In this document: positions 19,044-27,138 of the stretch, in pieces
How the letters are laid out: every line of letters starts with the position of its first letter
Numbering within the stretch: the first letter of the stretch is position 1
From: Ignavibacteria bacterium
GTDB lineage: Bacteria > Bacteroidota > Ignavibacteria > Tepidaquicellales > OLB5
Assembly: GCA_017303675.1 (NCBI GenBank)
Contig: JAFLBX010000002.1
Coordinates: forward strand, 1,140,488 to 1,204,487
DNA length: 64,000 bases
Direction: 5' to 3'
Translations under genes and position numbers: made by a program
Notes under the pieces: model-generated
The model's database searches: none
What the model was told of the DNA's origin: nothing
Seen by the model: only the letters and a program-made list of their open reading frames with translations

Positions 19044-19075
19044 AAGCGCTTTCTCAAAAAGAAAGCGCTTTTTTT
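19044..19075 (+). terminator. Rho-independent terminator
   Basis: AAGCGCTTTC/GAAAGCGCTT is a 10-bp perfect stem with a 7-nt loop and a T7 run, placed 58 bp after the stop of the cargo gene at 17898. Confidence 0.93.
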
Positions 19076-19176
19076 ATTTTCAATTCTTTATGCAATTTGC
19101 TAGTTTAAACACATAAATAGCGGTTTTTTACACAGTTTGTATAAAGTAATTAATATATTGACATTTTTTAAAAAAA

Positions 19177-19237
19177 ATTACATATTAACATAATCAATTA
19201 ACATATTTTTTCTTTAAACCAATTTAAGGGAAACACA
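19177..19237 (+). promoter_or_regulatory. Leader A, copy 1 (conserved 5' untranslated region)
   Basis: This 61-bp AT-rich stretch ends in AAGGGAAACACA directly before the ATG. It matches the leader at 21378-21438 with only a few substitutions. The AAGGG core is a plausible ribosome binding site. Confidence 0.7.
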
Positions 19238-21178
19238 ATGATGAAAAAATTATTTCCATTTCTGGGAGTATTAGCCATTGGTGTATTTTTCTTTGGACTG
19301 GTATGGTCAGATCCATTCAGTTCAAAGACATCTGGCACCACTGAATCTGATGCAATTAATCCTGTTGTTCCGGTTACAAACGCTGTAGTAAAATACGTCG
19401 ATAGTTTAAACGGAGCAAATGATACAGTTGCTTTACGTACAAGAGGCTACATTCCAAAAAGAGGTCCTAACGGCGGTCCTGCAGGTACATCACCCAACTG
19501 GTTCCAGGGTAACAGTACTGTTTTCGCAGCATTCAACGGTCCTGCAACAGGTTATGTTGCCGCTAACTTCAACAACGTTACCGGTACAAATCCTATCGAT
19601 CTTTGGCTTATTTCACCGGTTGTAAACGGTGCATCAGGCGATACACTCTCATTCTACGAAAGAGGGCCTACGGGTTCAACATTCCCCGATTCAATCAGAG
19701 TTTACTGGGCATCAAACGGCGATACAGTTCCGGGCTCAGGTTCATGGGTTGAGTTAGGCAGATTCAAAACAACACTCACAGGTTCATGGGCAGAAAGAAG
19801 ATTCACTCTTCCTTCAGCAGGCGCTAACGGCAGATTCGCTATCAACTACAGAGTAGTTAACGGCGGTCCTTCAGGCGTAAACAGTGATTTTATCGGAATT
19901 GACTTCATAAGATTACTCGGGCCTGCTCCGGTTGTAACATGTAATGTAACAGCCAATCAGTGGACAACTCGTCCCGTAGTACCCAATGCTGCGTATTTTG
20001 GGGCATCAGCATGGATAGGCGATACTTTATATTTCCAGGCACCAACAAGCGCCGGTGCGGCAACAACTACAATCTACAGATATACATATAATGGAAGCTG
20101 GTCAACAGGCGTACCAATGCCGGGCGCACTTGTAGGCGGTTCTATGGTTTCAGCAGGCGGTAAATTATATTATATTGGCGGCAGCGCAACCGGCGTAACA
20201 ACCGGAGGAACTACAGTTTATTCATACACACCCGGAGCAGGCTGGACAACTATGGCTCCTTTACCAACTGCACTATCTGGTCACCAGGCTGTAAACTGGG
20301 GTGATAGCGTTATTGTGGTTGTTGGCGGTCCGTGGACTGGTTCAGGAACCAATCTTGCTCATCATTATTACCGCATAGGCAGTAATACATGGGGAACTAC
20401 GGCAACTTCACTTCCTTCAGGCCAGGGTAGAAGAACTTTTGCAATGGGAATTAACGGCAACAAAATTATAGTAAGCAGCGGTTTCAATACTGCGTTTATA
20501 AAATCAACTTATGTTGGCACAATAGGTTCAAACGCATCAACAATAACCTGGGTAGCTGCACCGGATGTTCCTACTTCAGAATCCGGGCTAAGCAGACCGG
20601 GATCAACATCGTTCGGCAATTGGTTCTTCTTAGTTGGCGGTGAAAGAGGTACAACAACAGGTTATTCTGATATAACATACGTATTCAACGCTACTTCTAA
20701 TACATGGAGCGGTCAGATAAGCGGATTACCTTTCCCAAGATCAAACATTATGGGTCATATAACAGCAAAATGTATCAATGATACATTGAGCTTATTCTGC
20801 CCTGCAGGTTATGGTATAGTTGGCGGTATAGGTACAGGAGCTGCAACAGATCTGTTCCATATTACCAGGGCCGGTACATTTACAAGCACAGGTAATAACT
20901 CAACAATAGCACCGGATAAATTTGAGCTTTCTCAGAATTATCCAAATCCGTTTAATCCGTCTACAGTAATTAACTTCAGCGTTCCTACAGCATCACTTGT
21001 AACATTAAAAGTGTATGATATCACAGGTAAAGAAGTTAAAACACTTGTAAATGAATTAAGAGGCGCAGGCAGATATGATGTAACATTTGACGCGTCAAAC
21101 TTCGCAACAGGCGTATATTTCTATACACTTGAAGCAGAAAATTTTACACAGACAAAAAAGATGTTACTTGTAAAATAA
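19238..21178 (+). CDS. T9SS cargo: adhesin-like module + kelch-like propeller
   Basis: This 646-residue surface or secreted protein is the first of four tandem paralogues. A signal peptide or anchor (~5-25) precedes an adhesin-like 'choice-of-anchor J' beta-sandwich module (~55-230, with NWFQGNSTVFAAF and DLWLISPVV). A kelch-like beta-propeller (~240-555) has repeated LYYIGG, VNWGDSVIVVVGG and FFLVGGERG blades. The type A T9SS sorting domain lies at ~565-646 and ends KKMLLVK. The start follows AAGGGAAACACA. The propeller is related to that of the third array gene but clearly diverged from it, whereas the adhesin-like module is nearly identical at DNA level in all four genes. Ligand unknown. 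Confidence 0.88.
   Translation: MMKKLFPFLGVLAIGVFFFGLVWSDPFSSKTSGTTESDAINPVVPVTNAVVKYVDSLNGANDTVALRTRGYIPKRGPNGGPAGTSPNWFQGNSTVFAAFNGPATGYVAANFNNVTGTNPIDLWLISPVVNGASGDTLSFYERGPTGSTFPDSIRVYWASNGDTVPGSGSWVELGRFKTTLTGSWAERRFTLPSAGANGRFAINYRVVNGGPSGVNSDFIGIDFIRLLGPAPVVTCNVTANQWTTRPVVPNAAYFGASAWIGDTLYFQAPTSAGAATTTIYRYTYNGSWSTGVPMPGALVGGSMVSAGGKLYYIGGSATGVTTGGTTVYSYTPGAGWTTMAPLPTALSGHQAVNWGDSVIVVVGGPWTGSGTNLAHHYYRIGSNTWGTTATSLPSGQGRRTFAMGINGNKIIVSSGFNTAFIKSTYVGTIGSNASTITWVAAPDVPTSESGLSRPGSTSFGNWFFLVGGERGTTTGYSDITYVFNATSNTWSGQISGLPFPRSNIMGHITAKCINDTLSLFCPAGYGIVGGIGTGAATDLFHITRAGTFTSTGNNSTIAPDKFELSQNYPNPFNPSTVINFSVPTASLVTLKVYDITGKEVKTLVNELRGAGRYDVTFDASNFATGVYFYTLEAENFTQTKKMLLVK
19403..19920 (+). repeat. 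518-bp homogenised coding module, copy 1
   Basis: From AGTTTAAACGG to ATTACTCGG this block is almost identical to copies at 21604, 23438 and 25542, all exactly 518 bp. Against copy 2 I found a single substitution by eye. Sequence outside the block is much more diverged or unrelated. Confidence 0.92.
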
Positions 21179-21205
21179 TCTGACTATAAAAGATTATTGT
21201 TTTTT

Positions 21206-21239
21206 AAAAAAGCATCCGCAATAAAGCGGATGCTTTTTT
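21206..21239 (+). terminator. Rho-independent terminator
   Basis: AAAAAAGCATCCGC and GCGGATGCTTTTTT form a perfect stem with a 6-nt loop, 27 bp after the first array gene. Confidence 0.93.
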
Positions 21240-21377
21240 ATTATGTTTACAAACTGCTTTTATATAAAATTTTAATAATTTCCATTATTGTGAAACATAT
21301 ATTTTTTATCAGAAATTTAGATTTACACTAAATGTATTAAATTTAAGCATTTATATCATTGAATTTGACTAAATTAT

Positions 21378-21438
21378 ATTACATATTATCATGATCAATT
21401 AACATATTTTTTCTATAAACCAATTAAAGGGAAACACA
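21378..21438 (+). promoter_or_regulatory. Leader A, copy 2 (conserved 5' untranslated region)
   Basis: This is the 61-bp counterpart of 19177-19237, including the shared ATATTTTTTCT tract and the AAGGGAAACACA ribosome binding site. Conservation outside the coding region points to duplication of gene plus leader. Confidence 0.7.
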
Positions 21439-23085
21439 ATGATGAAAAAATTATTTCCATTTCTTGGGATATTAGCAATTGGTGTATTTTTCTTTGGGTT
21501 GATATGGTCAGATCCATTCAGTTCAAAGACATCAGGCACCACTGAATCTGATGCTATTAATCCTGTTGTTCCGGTTACCAATGCTGTAGTAAAATACGTT
21601 GATAGTTTAAACGGAGCAAATGATACAGTTGCTTTACGTACAAGAGGCTACATTCCAAAAAGAGGTCCTAACGGCGGTCCTGCAGGTACATCACCCAACT
21701 GGTTCCAGGGTAACAGTACTGTTTTCGCAGCATTCAACGGTCCTGCAACAGGTTATGTTGCCGCTAACTTCAACAACGTTACCGGTACAAATCCTATCGA
21801 TCTTTGGCTTATTTCACCGGTTGTAAACGGTGCATCAGGCGATACACTCTCATTCTACGAAAGAGGGCCTACGGGTTCAACATTCCCCGATTCAATCAGA
21901 GTTTACTGGGCATCAAACGGCGATACAGTTCCGGGCTCAGGTTCATGGGTTGAGTTAGGCAGATTCAAAACAACACTCACAGGTTCATGGGCAGAAAGAA
22001 GATTCACTCTTCCTTCAGCAGGCGCTAACGGCAGATTCGCTATCAACTACAGAGTAGTTAACGGCGGTCCTTCAGGCGTAAACAGTGATTTTATCGGAAT
22101 TGATTTCATAAGATTACTCGGACCTGCTGCTCCTCCTCCCGGAAGCGGACCTGATCTATTATATTACAAATTTGAAAATAACCCCAATTCAACTACAGTG
22201 CTGAATTGTGCAATACCCGGAGTAGGAAATCCGACACCTACAATAGCAGCAACGACTTTAACATCCGGTGGTCAATTCGATAGCTGCCTGGCAGGAACAA
22301 ATTTAACCAATGCAGGTGTTACTCCCGGTTGGAACTGGGATCTTGGTACTTCGAGCTGGACTATTAGTTTTTGGCTCACTATGCCATCCAGTACCAGTAT
22401 ATCTTATATATTCGGAGATGCTGGCTCAAATTCTTTCAGATGTTTCAGCGGTGGTGTAGCAGGAGCGGATAACCTTTTAGTAAGATTCACTTCATCAGGA
22501 GGCAGTACAGATGAGATATTAATTAATGGTACCGGACCCAATTCAACTGTTGTTACTATTGTACATGATTCAGCGGCAGGACAGATAAGAGCTTATAAAA
22601 ATGGTGTCTTTTCAAATTCTGTCACAAGGGTCACAAACATGCCATTGGGATCAGGCTTCAGAGTTGGAGGCTATTCAACATCTGCCGGTTTAAGAGGAAC
22701 AATGGATGAATTCAGGCTTTACAGGCGTGCATTAACTCCTGCTGAAATTACAGCAACATGGAATTCTGATTTAAGCGGTTGCGGTATAGTTGGAATTTCC
22801 CATAATGGAAACGAAGTTCCAAATCAATTCAAATTAAGTCAGAATTACCCGAATCCATTCAACCCGGTAACAAATATAAAATTTGCACTTCCTAACACAG
22901 GACTTGTAAAGATTTCAGTATTTGATATACTTGGAAGAGAAGTAGAAACACTTGTTAATGAAGTAATGGTAGCAGGAAACTACACTGTAGATTTCGATGC
23001 TTCAAAACTTTCAAGCGGTGTTTACTTCTACCGTCTGGAATCAGGTAACTTTACAGATACAAAGAAAATGTTACTTGTAAAATAA
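21439..23085 (+). CDS. T9SS cargo: adhesin-like module + LamG-like lectin domain
   Basis: This 548-residue protein is the second array gene. The signal peptide and adhesin-like module (~1-230) are almost the same as in the first gene. A short Pro/Gly linker (APPPGSGPD) leads to a LamG/concanavalin A-like jellyroll (~238-455). That domain shows the usual sequence of strands: LLYYKFENN, SWTISFWLTMP, then GTMDEFRLYRRALTPAEI near its end. Domains of this type often bind glycans. A T9SS sorting domain (~470-548) ends KKMLLVK. It has its own leader and terminator, so the array is probably a set of single-gene units rather than one operon. Confidence 0.88.
   Translation: MMKKLFPFLGILAIGVFFFGLIWSDPFSSKTSGTTESDAINPVVPVTNAVVKYVDSLNGANDTVALRTRGYIPKRGPNGGPAGTSPNWFQGNSTVFAAFNGPATGYVAANFNNVTGTNPIDLWLISPVVNGASGDTLSFYERGPTGSTFPDSIRVYWASNGDTVPGSGSWVELGRFKTTLTGSWAERRFTLPSAGANGRFAINYRVVNGGPSGVNSDFIGIDFIRLLGPAAPPPGSGPDLLYYKFENNPNSTTVLNCAIPGVGNPTPTIAATTLTSGGQFDSCLAGTNLTNAGVTPGWNWDLGTSSWTISFWLTMPSSTSISYIFGDAGSNSFRCFSGGVAGADNLLVRFTSSGGSTDEILINGTGPNSTVVTIVHDSAAGQIRAYKNGVFSNSVTRVTNMPLGSGFRVGGYSTSAGLRGTMDEFRLYRRALTPAEITATWNSDLSGCGIVGISHNGNEVPNQFKLSQNYPNPFNPVTNIKFALPNTGLVKISVFDILGREVETLVNEVMVAGNYTVDFDASKLSSGVYFYRLESGNFTDTKKMLLVK
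21604..22121 (+). repeat. 518-bp homogenised coding module, copy 2
   Basis: This copy differs from copy 1 at one position by eye (GATTTC versus GACTTC near the 3' end). Identity stops within a few codons after ATTACTCGG, where the LamG-like domain begins. Confidence 0.92.
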
Positions 23086-23108
23086 TCAATATTTCCAGGT
23101 TTTTTTTG

Positions 23109-23142
23109 AGGCATCCTTTGAATAAAAGGATGCCTTTATTTT
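23109..23142 (+). terminator. Rho-independent terminator
   Basis: AGGCATCCTTT and AAAGGATGCCT form an 11-bp stem with a 5-nt loop, followed by a T-rich tail. It lies 24 bp after the second array gene. Confidence 0.88.
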
Positions 23143-23180
23143 TACCTAAACCAATAATATTACCCTATTTAGATAATTAA

Positions 23181-23275
23181 ATAAAATTTAATATTGCATT
23201 TTTATATGATTATTATCATATTAAGCGATGATATTTATCTTTAATTAACTATTTTATTACAATTAATCAAAATTT
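23181..23275 (+). promoter_or_regulatory. Leader B, copy 1, with inverted repeat
   Basis: This ~95-bp AT-rich leader is shared with the one before the fourth array gene. It holds the inverted repeat ATATGAT-tatt-ATCATAT at 23204-23221, a possible operator or RNA hairpin 72 bp before the ATG. It is unlike leader A. No Shine-Dalgarno sequence is visible. Confidence 0.6.
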
Positions 23276-25192
23276 ATGAAAAAAGCATTCCCGATTCTCG
23301 CAGTTTTTGCCATCGGTGTATTTTTTCTTGGACTGATCTGGTCAGATCCGTTCAATTCAAAGACATCAGGCACCACAGAAACAGACGCTATTCAGCCGAC
23401 TGTTCCCTACACAAACGCTATTGTAAAGTATGTAGACAGTTTAAACGGAGCAAATGATACAGTTGCTTTACGTACAAGAGGCTACAAACCAAAAAGAGGA
23501 CCCGCTGGCGGTCCTGCAGGTACATCACCCAACTGGTTCCAGGGTAACAGTACTGTTTTCGCAGCATTCAACGGTCCCGCAACAGGTTATGTTGCCGCTA
23601 ACTTCAACAACGTTACCGGTACAAACCCGATCGATCTTTGGCTTATTTCACCGGTTGTAAACGGTGCATCAGGCGATACACTTTCATTCTACGAAAGAGG
23701 ACCTACGGGTTCAACATTCCCCGATTCAATCAGAGTTTACTGGGCATCAAACGGCGATACAGTTCCGGGCTCAGGTTCATGGGTTGAGTTAGGCAGATTC
23801 AAAACAACACTCACAGGTTCATGGGCAGAAAGAAGATTCACTCTTCCTTCAGCAGGCGCTAACGGCAGATTCGCTATCAACTACAGAGTAGTTAACGGCG
23901 GTCCTTCAGGCGTGAACAGTGATTTCATCGGTATTGATTTCATAAGATTACTTGGTCCTTCAGGACCGCCCCCGGCACCTAACTACTATAGCTCAAACTG
24001 GTGTCCGGCAAACACTTATCCGTCACTTCCGGCAGCAACATTTTATCAGGAATCTGCATGGCTTGGTGATACATTATTTGTTCATACACCCGATGCAACA
24101 GGATTGGCTACTACTACAATAAGAAGATATACATTAGGAGGTACCTGGACAGTTGGAGTACCACTTCCGGTAGCAAAAGCTGGCGGTACATTAACCGCAG
24201 CAGGCGGTAAGCTATATTACATTGGCGGAGGTGCTTCTGTAACAACAGGTTCAACTGATATTTACGAATACAGCGCCGGTGTTTGGACATTAAAAGCACC
24301 GGGTCCATTAGCAGTATCAGGTCATGCAACAGTAAACTGGGGTGATAGCGTTCTGTTTGTAACAGGTGGTCCGTGGGCATCCGGTACAACCACCGTTAAT
24401 TTTTACAGAATTGGTTCAAATACCTGGGGCTCATCAACCCCATTTGCAACCGGCAGAAGGTCTCATGCTGCAGGTCTTTCAGGCAATAAAATATTCATAG
24501 CCGGAGGATTCCCATTCACAAATTCATTCCAGATCGGGACTATAGGTTCAAATGCTTCTACTATTACATGGGCAGCAGGACCTAATATTCCGGTTCCGGC
24601 AGCAATTACTGGTTTAAGCCGTATCGGAGGATTTGCAATAGGAAACGCTTTCTATACTGTAGGTGGAGAAAGAGGCGGTGCAACCGGTTATCACGATTCT
24701 GTTCATGTATGGAGTATTACTGCTAATGCATGGGTAAGAGTTATATCCGGAAAACCGGGCGGCGGTATGTCAAATATATTCGCAGCAGTAACAGGACGTG
24801 TTGTAAATGATACAGCAAAAATATTTTTACCCGGCGGTTATAATGGTACAGGGCAAGCACAGTTTGATGTTATTGGCTGCGGACCGAACATTTTTACAGG
24901 ATTAACTCCAATTAACAGTGAAATTCCGAATAAGTTCAATTTATTACAGAATTATCCGAATCCGTTTAACCCGATAACAAATATTAAGTTTGCAATTCCT
25001 ACCACCGGATTAGTAAAACTAACAGTATTTGATATATTAGGAAGGGAAGTTGCAACACTTCTTAATGAAGTTAAACCTGCTGGTAATTACCTTGTTGATT
25101 ATGATGCATCAGCTCTTTCAAGCGGTGTTTATTTTTACCGTTTAGAAGCAGGAGATTTCACCGATACAAAGAAGATGTTACTTGTAAAATAA
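23276..25192 (+). CDS. T9SS cargo: adhesin-like module + diverged kelch-like propeller
   Basis: This 638-residue protein is the third array gene. The signal region (MKKAFPILAVFAIGVFF) differs from that of genes 1 and 2 at many codons, but the adhesin-like module (~54-228) is nearly identical in DNA. A kelch-like propeller follows (~235-550: LYYIGGG, VNWGDSVLFVTGG, AFYTVGGERGG). It is recognisably homologous to that of gene 1 but with many replacements. A T9SS sorting domain (~560-638) ends KKMLLVK. The contrast between a homogenised module and diverged flanks is the main reason to suspect gene conversion. Confidence 0.88.
   Translation: MKKAFPILAVFAIGVFFLGLIWSDPFNSKTSGTTETDAIQPTVPYTNAIVKYVDSLNGANDTVALRTRGYKPKRGPAGGPAGTSPNWFQGNSTVFAAFNGPATGYVAANFNNVTGTNPIDLWLISPVVNGASGDTLSFYERGPTGSTFPDSIRVYWASNGDTVPGSGSWVELGRFKTTLTGSWAERRFTLPSAGANGRFAINYRVVNGGPSGVNSDFIGIDFIRLLGPSGPPPAPNYYSSNWCPANTYPSLPAATFYQESAWLGDTLFVHTPDATGLATTTIRRYTLGGTWTVGVPLPVAKAGGTLTAAGGKLYYIGGGASVTTGSTDIYEYSAGVWTLKAPGPLAVSGHATVNWGDSVLFVTGGPWASGTTTVNFYRIGSNTWGSSTPFATGRRSHAAGLSGNKIFIAGGFPFTNSFQIGTIGSNASTITWAAGPNIPVPAAITGLSRIGGFAIGNAFYTVGGERGGATGYHDSVHVWSITANAWVRVISGKPGGGMSNIFAAVTGRVVNDTAKIFLPGGYNGTGQAQFDVIGCGPNIFTGLTPINSEIPNKFNLLQNYPNPFNPITNIKFAIPTTGLVKLTVFDILGREVATLLNEVKPAGNYLVDYDASALSSGVYFYRLEAGDFTDTKKMLLVK
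23438..23955 (+). repeat. 518-bp homogenised coding module, copy 3
   Basis: A few differences from copies 1 and 2 are concentrated near its ends, for example in the codons for RGYKPKRGPAGG and in the last 50 bp. The middle ~400 bp is nearly invariant among all four copies. Confidence 0.92.
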
Positions 25193-25215
25193 CAGCATTT
25201 TTAGTTAATTATTTA

Positions 25216-25247
25216 AGGCATCCTTTGAAAAAAGGGTGCCTTTTTTT
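25216..25247 (+). terminator. Rho-independent terminator
   Basis: AGGCATCCTTT pairs with AAAGGGTGCCT (one G-T wobble) and is followed by T7. It is nearly the same hairpin as at 23109, so gene and terminator were probably duplicated together. Confidence 0.9.
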
Positions 25248-25282
25248 ATGTTAACACTTACAATTACAATTATTTACAATTT

Positions 25283-25379
25283 ATAAAAAATTTTAATATT
25301 GTATTTTTATATGATTATTATCATATTAAAGGCTGATATTTATCTTTAATTAACTATTTTATTACATTAATTCAAATTT
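25283..25379 (+). promoter_or_regulatory. Leader B, copy 2, with inverted repeat
   Basis: This is the counterpart of 23181-23275. It keeps the inverted repeat ATATGAT-tatt-ATCATAT at 25309-25326 and the TATTTATCTTTAATTAACTA tract, with small indels elsewhere. Confidence 0.6.
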
Positions 25380-27044
25380 ATGAAAAAAGCATTCCCGATT
25401 CTCGCAGTTTTTGCCATCGGTGTATTTTTTCTTGGGCTGATCTGGTCAGATCCGTTCAATTCAAAGACATCAGGCACAACAGAAACAGACGCTATTCAGC
25501 CGACTGTTCCCTACACTAACGCTATTGTAAAGTATGTAGACAGTTTAAACGGAGCAAATGATACAGTTGCTTTACGTACAAGAGGCTACATTCCAAAAAG
25601 AGGCCCCGCTGGCGGTCCTGCAGGTACATCACCCAACTGGTTCCAGGGTAACAGTACTGTTTTCGCAGCATTCAACGGTCCCGCAACAGGTTATGTTGCC
25701 GCTAACTTCAACAACGTTACCGGTGCAAACCCGATCGATCTTTGGCTTATTTCACCGGTTGTAAACGGTGCATCAGGCGATACACTTTCATTCTACGAAA
25801 GAGGACCTACGGGTTCAACATTCCCCGATTCAATCAGAGTTTACTGGGCATCAAACGGCGATACAGTTCCGGGCTCAGGTTCATGGGTTGAGTTAGGCAG
25901 ATTCAAAACAACACTCACAGGTTCATGGGCAGAAAGAAGATTCACTCTTCCTTCAGCAGGCGCTAACGGCAGATTCGCTATCAACTACAGAGTAGTTAAC
26001 GGCGGTCCTTCAGGCGTAAACAGTGATTTTATCGGTATTGATTTCATAAGATTACTCGGACCTGCTCCGGCAGCAAACACCACGCTTCTTTTAGTACATG
26101 ATTCAACAATTGCAACAACACAGGCTGAAAGAAAAAAAGACAGAGATTCAATGCGCACCCATTTGGGCGGTATTGTTGGCGGATATGATCTCGTAACATT
26201 TGATACAAACTCAACACTTCCTACTTTATCAGGATATAACAGAATTATCATACAGGAAACAGCATTTGACGCTATTACAACCAGGTTCCTTGGAGCTACA
26301 GCAAGAAACAATCTTATCGCATGGCTTAACAGCGGTACAGCAGGTAACAGGAAAACATTAGTACTTATCGGCGGTGATCTTGCTTATAACTATGCAAGAA
26401 CAGGTTCCGTCGGATTAGACGCTAACTTCTCAGGTACAATTGCAGGCTTCACATATAAACTCGATAACGCTTTCCCTTCACCGGGTAATATTGTTGGTTT
26501 GGCTGTAGATAACGGCAATACAAGAAATATCACAACACCGGGCGCTAACTACTATCCTGATGGCGCCGGATTCAGCAACGGTTCATTCGGTCTTTACAGA
26601 TACGGCAACCACACAGCAGCAGATACACTTGCCGGTATAATGAGGCTTACATCAACATATGAAGTTAGGTCATTATTCTGTGACCCCAGATATTTCTCTG
26701 GAGCAGGCGGATTCCAGCCGGTTCTTGCAGCTTTACTCGGCAACTTAGTTGGTGTTAACCCTGTTAACAACCAGGTTCCTCAGGTTTATTCATTAAGCCA
26801 GAACTATCCTAATCCGTTCAACCCTGTAACAAATATCAAGTTCTCAATTCCTGTAGCAGGAAATGTTAAGCTTGTATTATTTGATATACTCGGAAGAGAA
26901 GTTAAAACATTGTTAAACGATGTTAAACCCGCCGGAAACTACGTAGTAGATTTCAATGCTTCAGAGCTTTCAAGCGGAGCTTACTTCTACAGATTAGAAT
27001 CAGGTAACTTTGTAGAAACAAAGAAGATGTTACTTGTAAAATAA
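25380..27044 (+). CDS. T9SS cargo: adhesin-like module + Rossmann/GATase-like domain
   Basis: This 554-residue protein is the fourth array gene. The signal peptide and adhesin-like module (~1-228) match gene 3. The effector region (~232-465) is different: TTLLLVHDST, YNRIIIQETAF and KTLVLIGGDLAYNYA suggest an alternating alpha/beta fold like the glutamine-amidotransferase-like domains found in surface proteins. No catalytic Cys is obvious, so an enzymatic role is doubtful. A T9SS sorting domain (~475-554) ends KKMLLVK. Leader and module are closest to gene 3, which supports pairwise duplication followed by replacement of the effector domain. Confidence 0.87.
   Translation: MKKAFPILAVFAIGVFFLGLIWSDPFNSKTSGTTETDAIQPTVPYTNAIVKYVDSLNGANDTVALRTRGYIPKRGPAGGPAGTSPNWFQGNSTVFAAFNGPATGYVAANFNNVTGANPIDLWLISPVVNGASGDTLSFYERGPTGSTFPDSIRVYWASNGDTVPGSGSWVELGRFKTTLTGSWAERRFTLPSAGANGRFAINYRVVNGGPSGVNSDFIGIDFIRLLGPAPAANTTLLLVHDSTIATTQAERKKDRDSMRTHLGGIVGGYDLVTFDTNSTLPTLSGYNRIIIQETAFDAITTRFLGATARNNLIAWLNSGTAGNRKTLVLIGGDLAYNYARTGSVGLDANFSGTIAGFTYKLDNAFPSPGNIVGLAVDNGNTRNITTPGANYYPDGAGFSNGSFGLYRYGNHTAADTLAGIMRLTSTYEVRSLFCDPRYFSGAGGFQPVLAALLGNLVGVNPVNNQVPQVYSLSQNYPNPFNPVTNIKFSIPVAGNVKLVLFDILGREVKTLLNDVKPAGNYVVDFNASELSSGAYFYRLESGNFVETKKMLLVK
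25542..26059 (+). repeat. 518-bp homogenised coding module, copy 4
   Basis: This copy is very close to copy 3 (for example GGTGCAAAC versus GGTACAAAC). Near its end it combines features of both pairs: ATTACTCGG as in copies 1 and 2, and GGTATTGATTTC as in copy 3. Confidence 0.92.
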
Positions 27045-27076
27045 TATTACCTTTGCAGCATTTTTGCTGCAAACAA

Positions 27077-27108
27077 AAAGCCATCCTGTTAAACAGGATG
27101 GCTTTTTT
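27077..27108. terminator. Bidirectional rho-independent terminator
   Basis: AAAAGCCATCCTGTT and AACAGGATGGCTTTT form a long perfect stem between the convergent fourth array gene and the radical SAM gene. A and T runs flank both sides. Confidence 0.92.
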
Positions 27109-27138
27109 ATTTACATGATTTAAGAAACTAAATGATAA

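Noticed and set aside
19419..19625. A 68-codon alternative-frame open frame found in all four 518-bp modules (also at 21620, 23454 and 25558)
   Set aside because: Its conservation follows from the near identity of the DNA. The main frame has clear protein features and the alternative one has none.
17898..27044. Prophage or integrative element
   Set aside because: No integrase, structural phage gene, attachment site or tRNA border was seen; the genes are secreted proteins.
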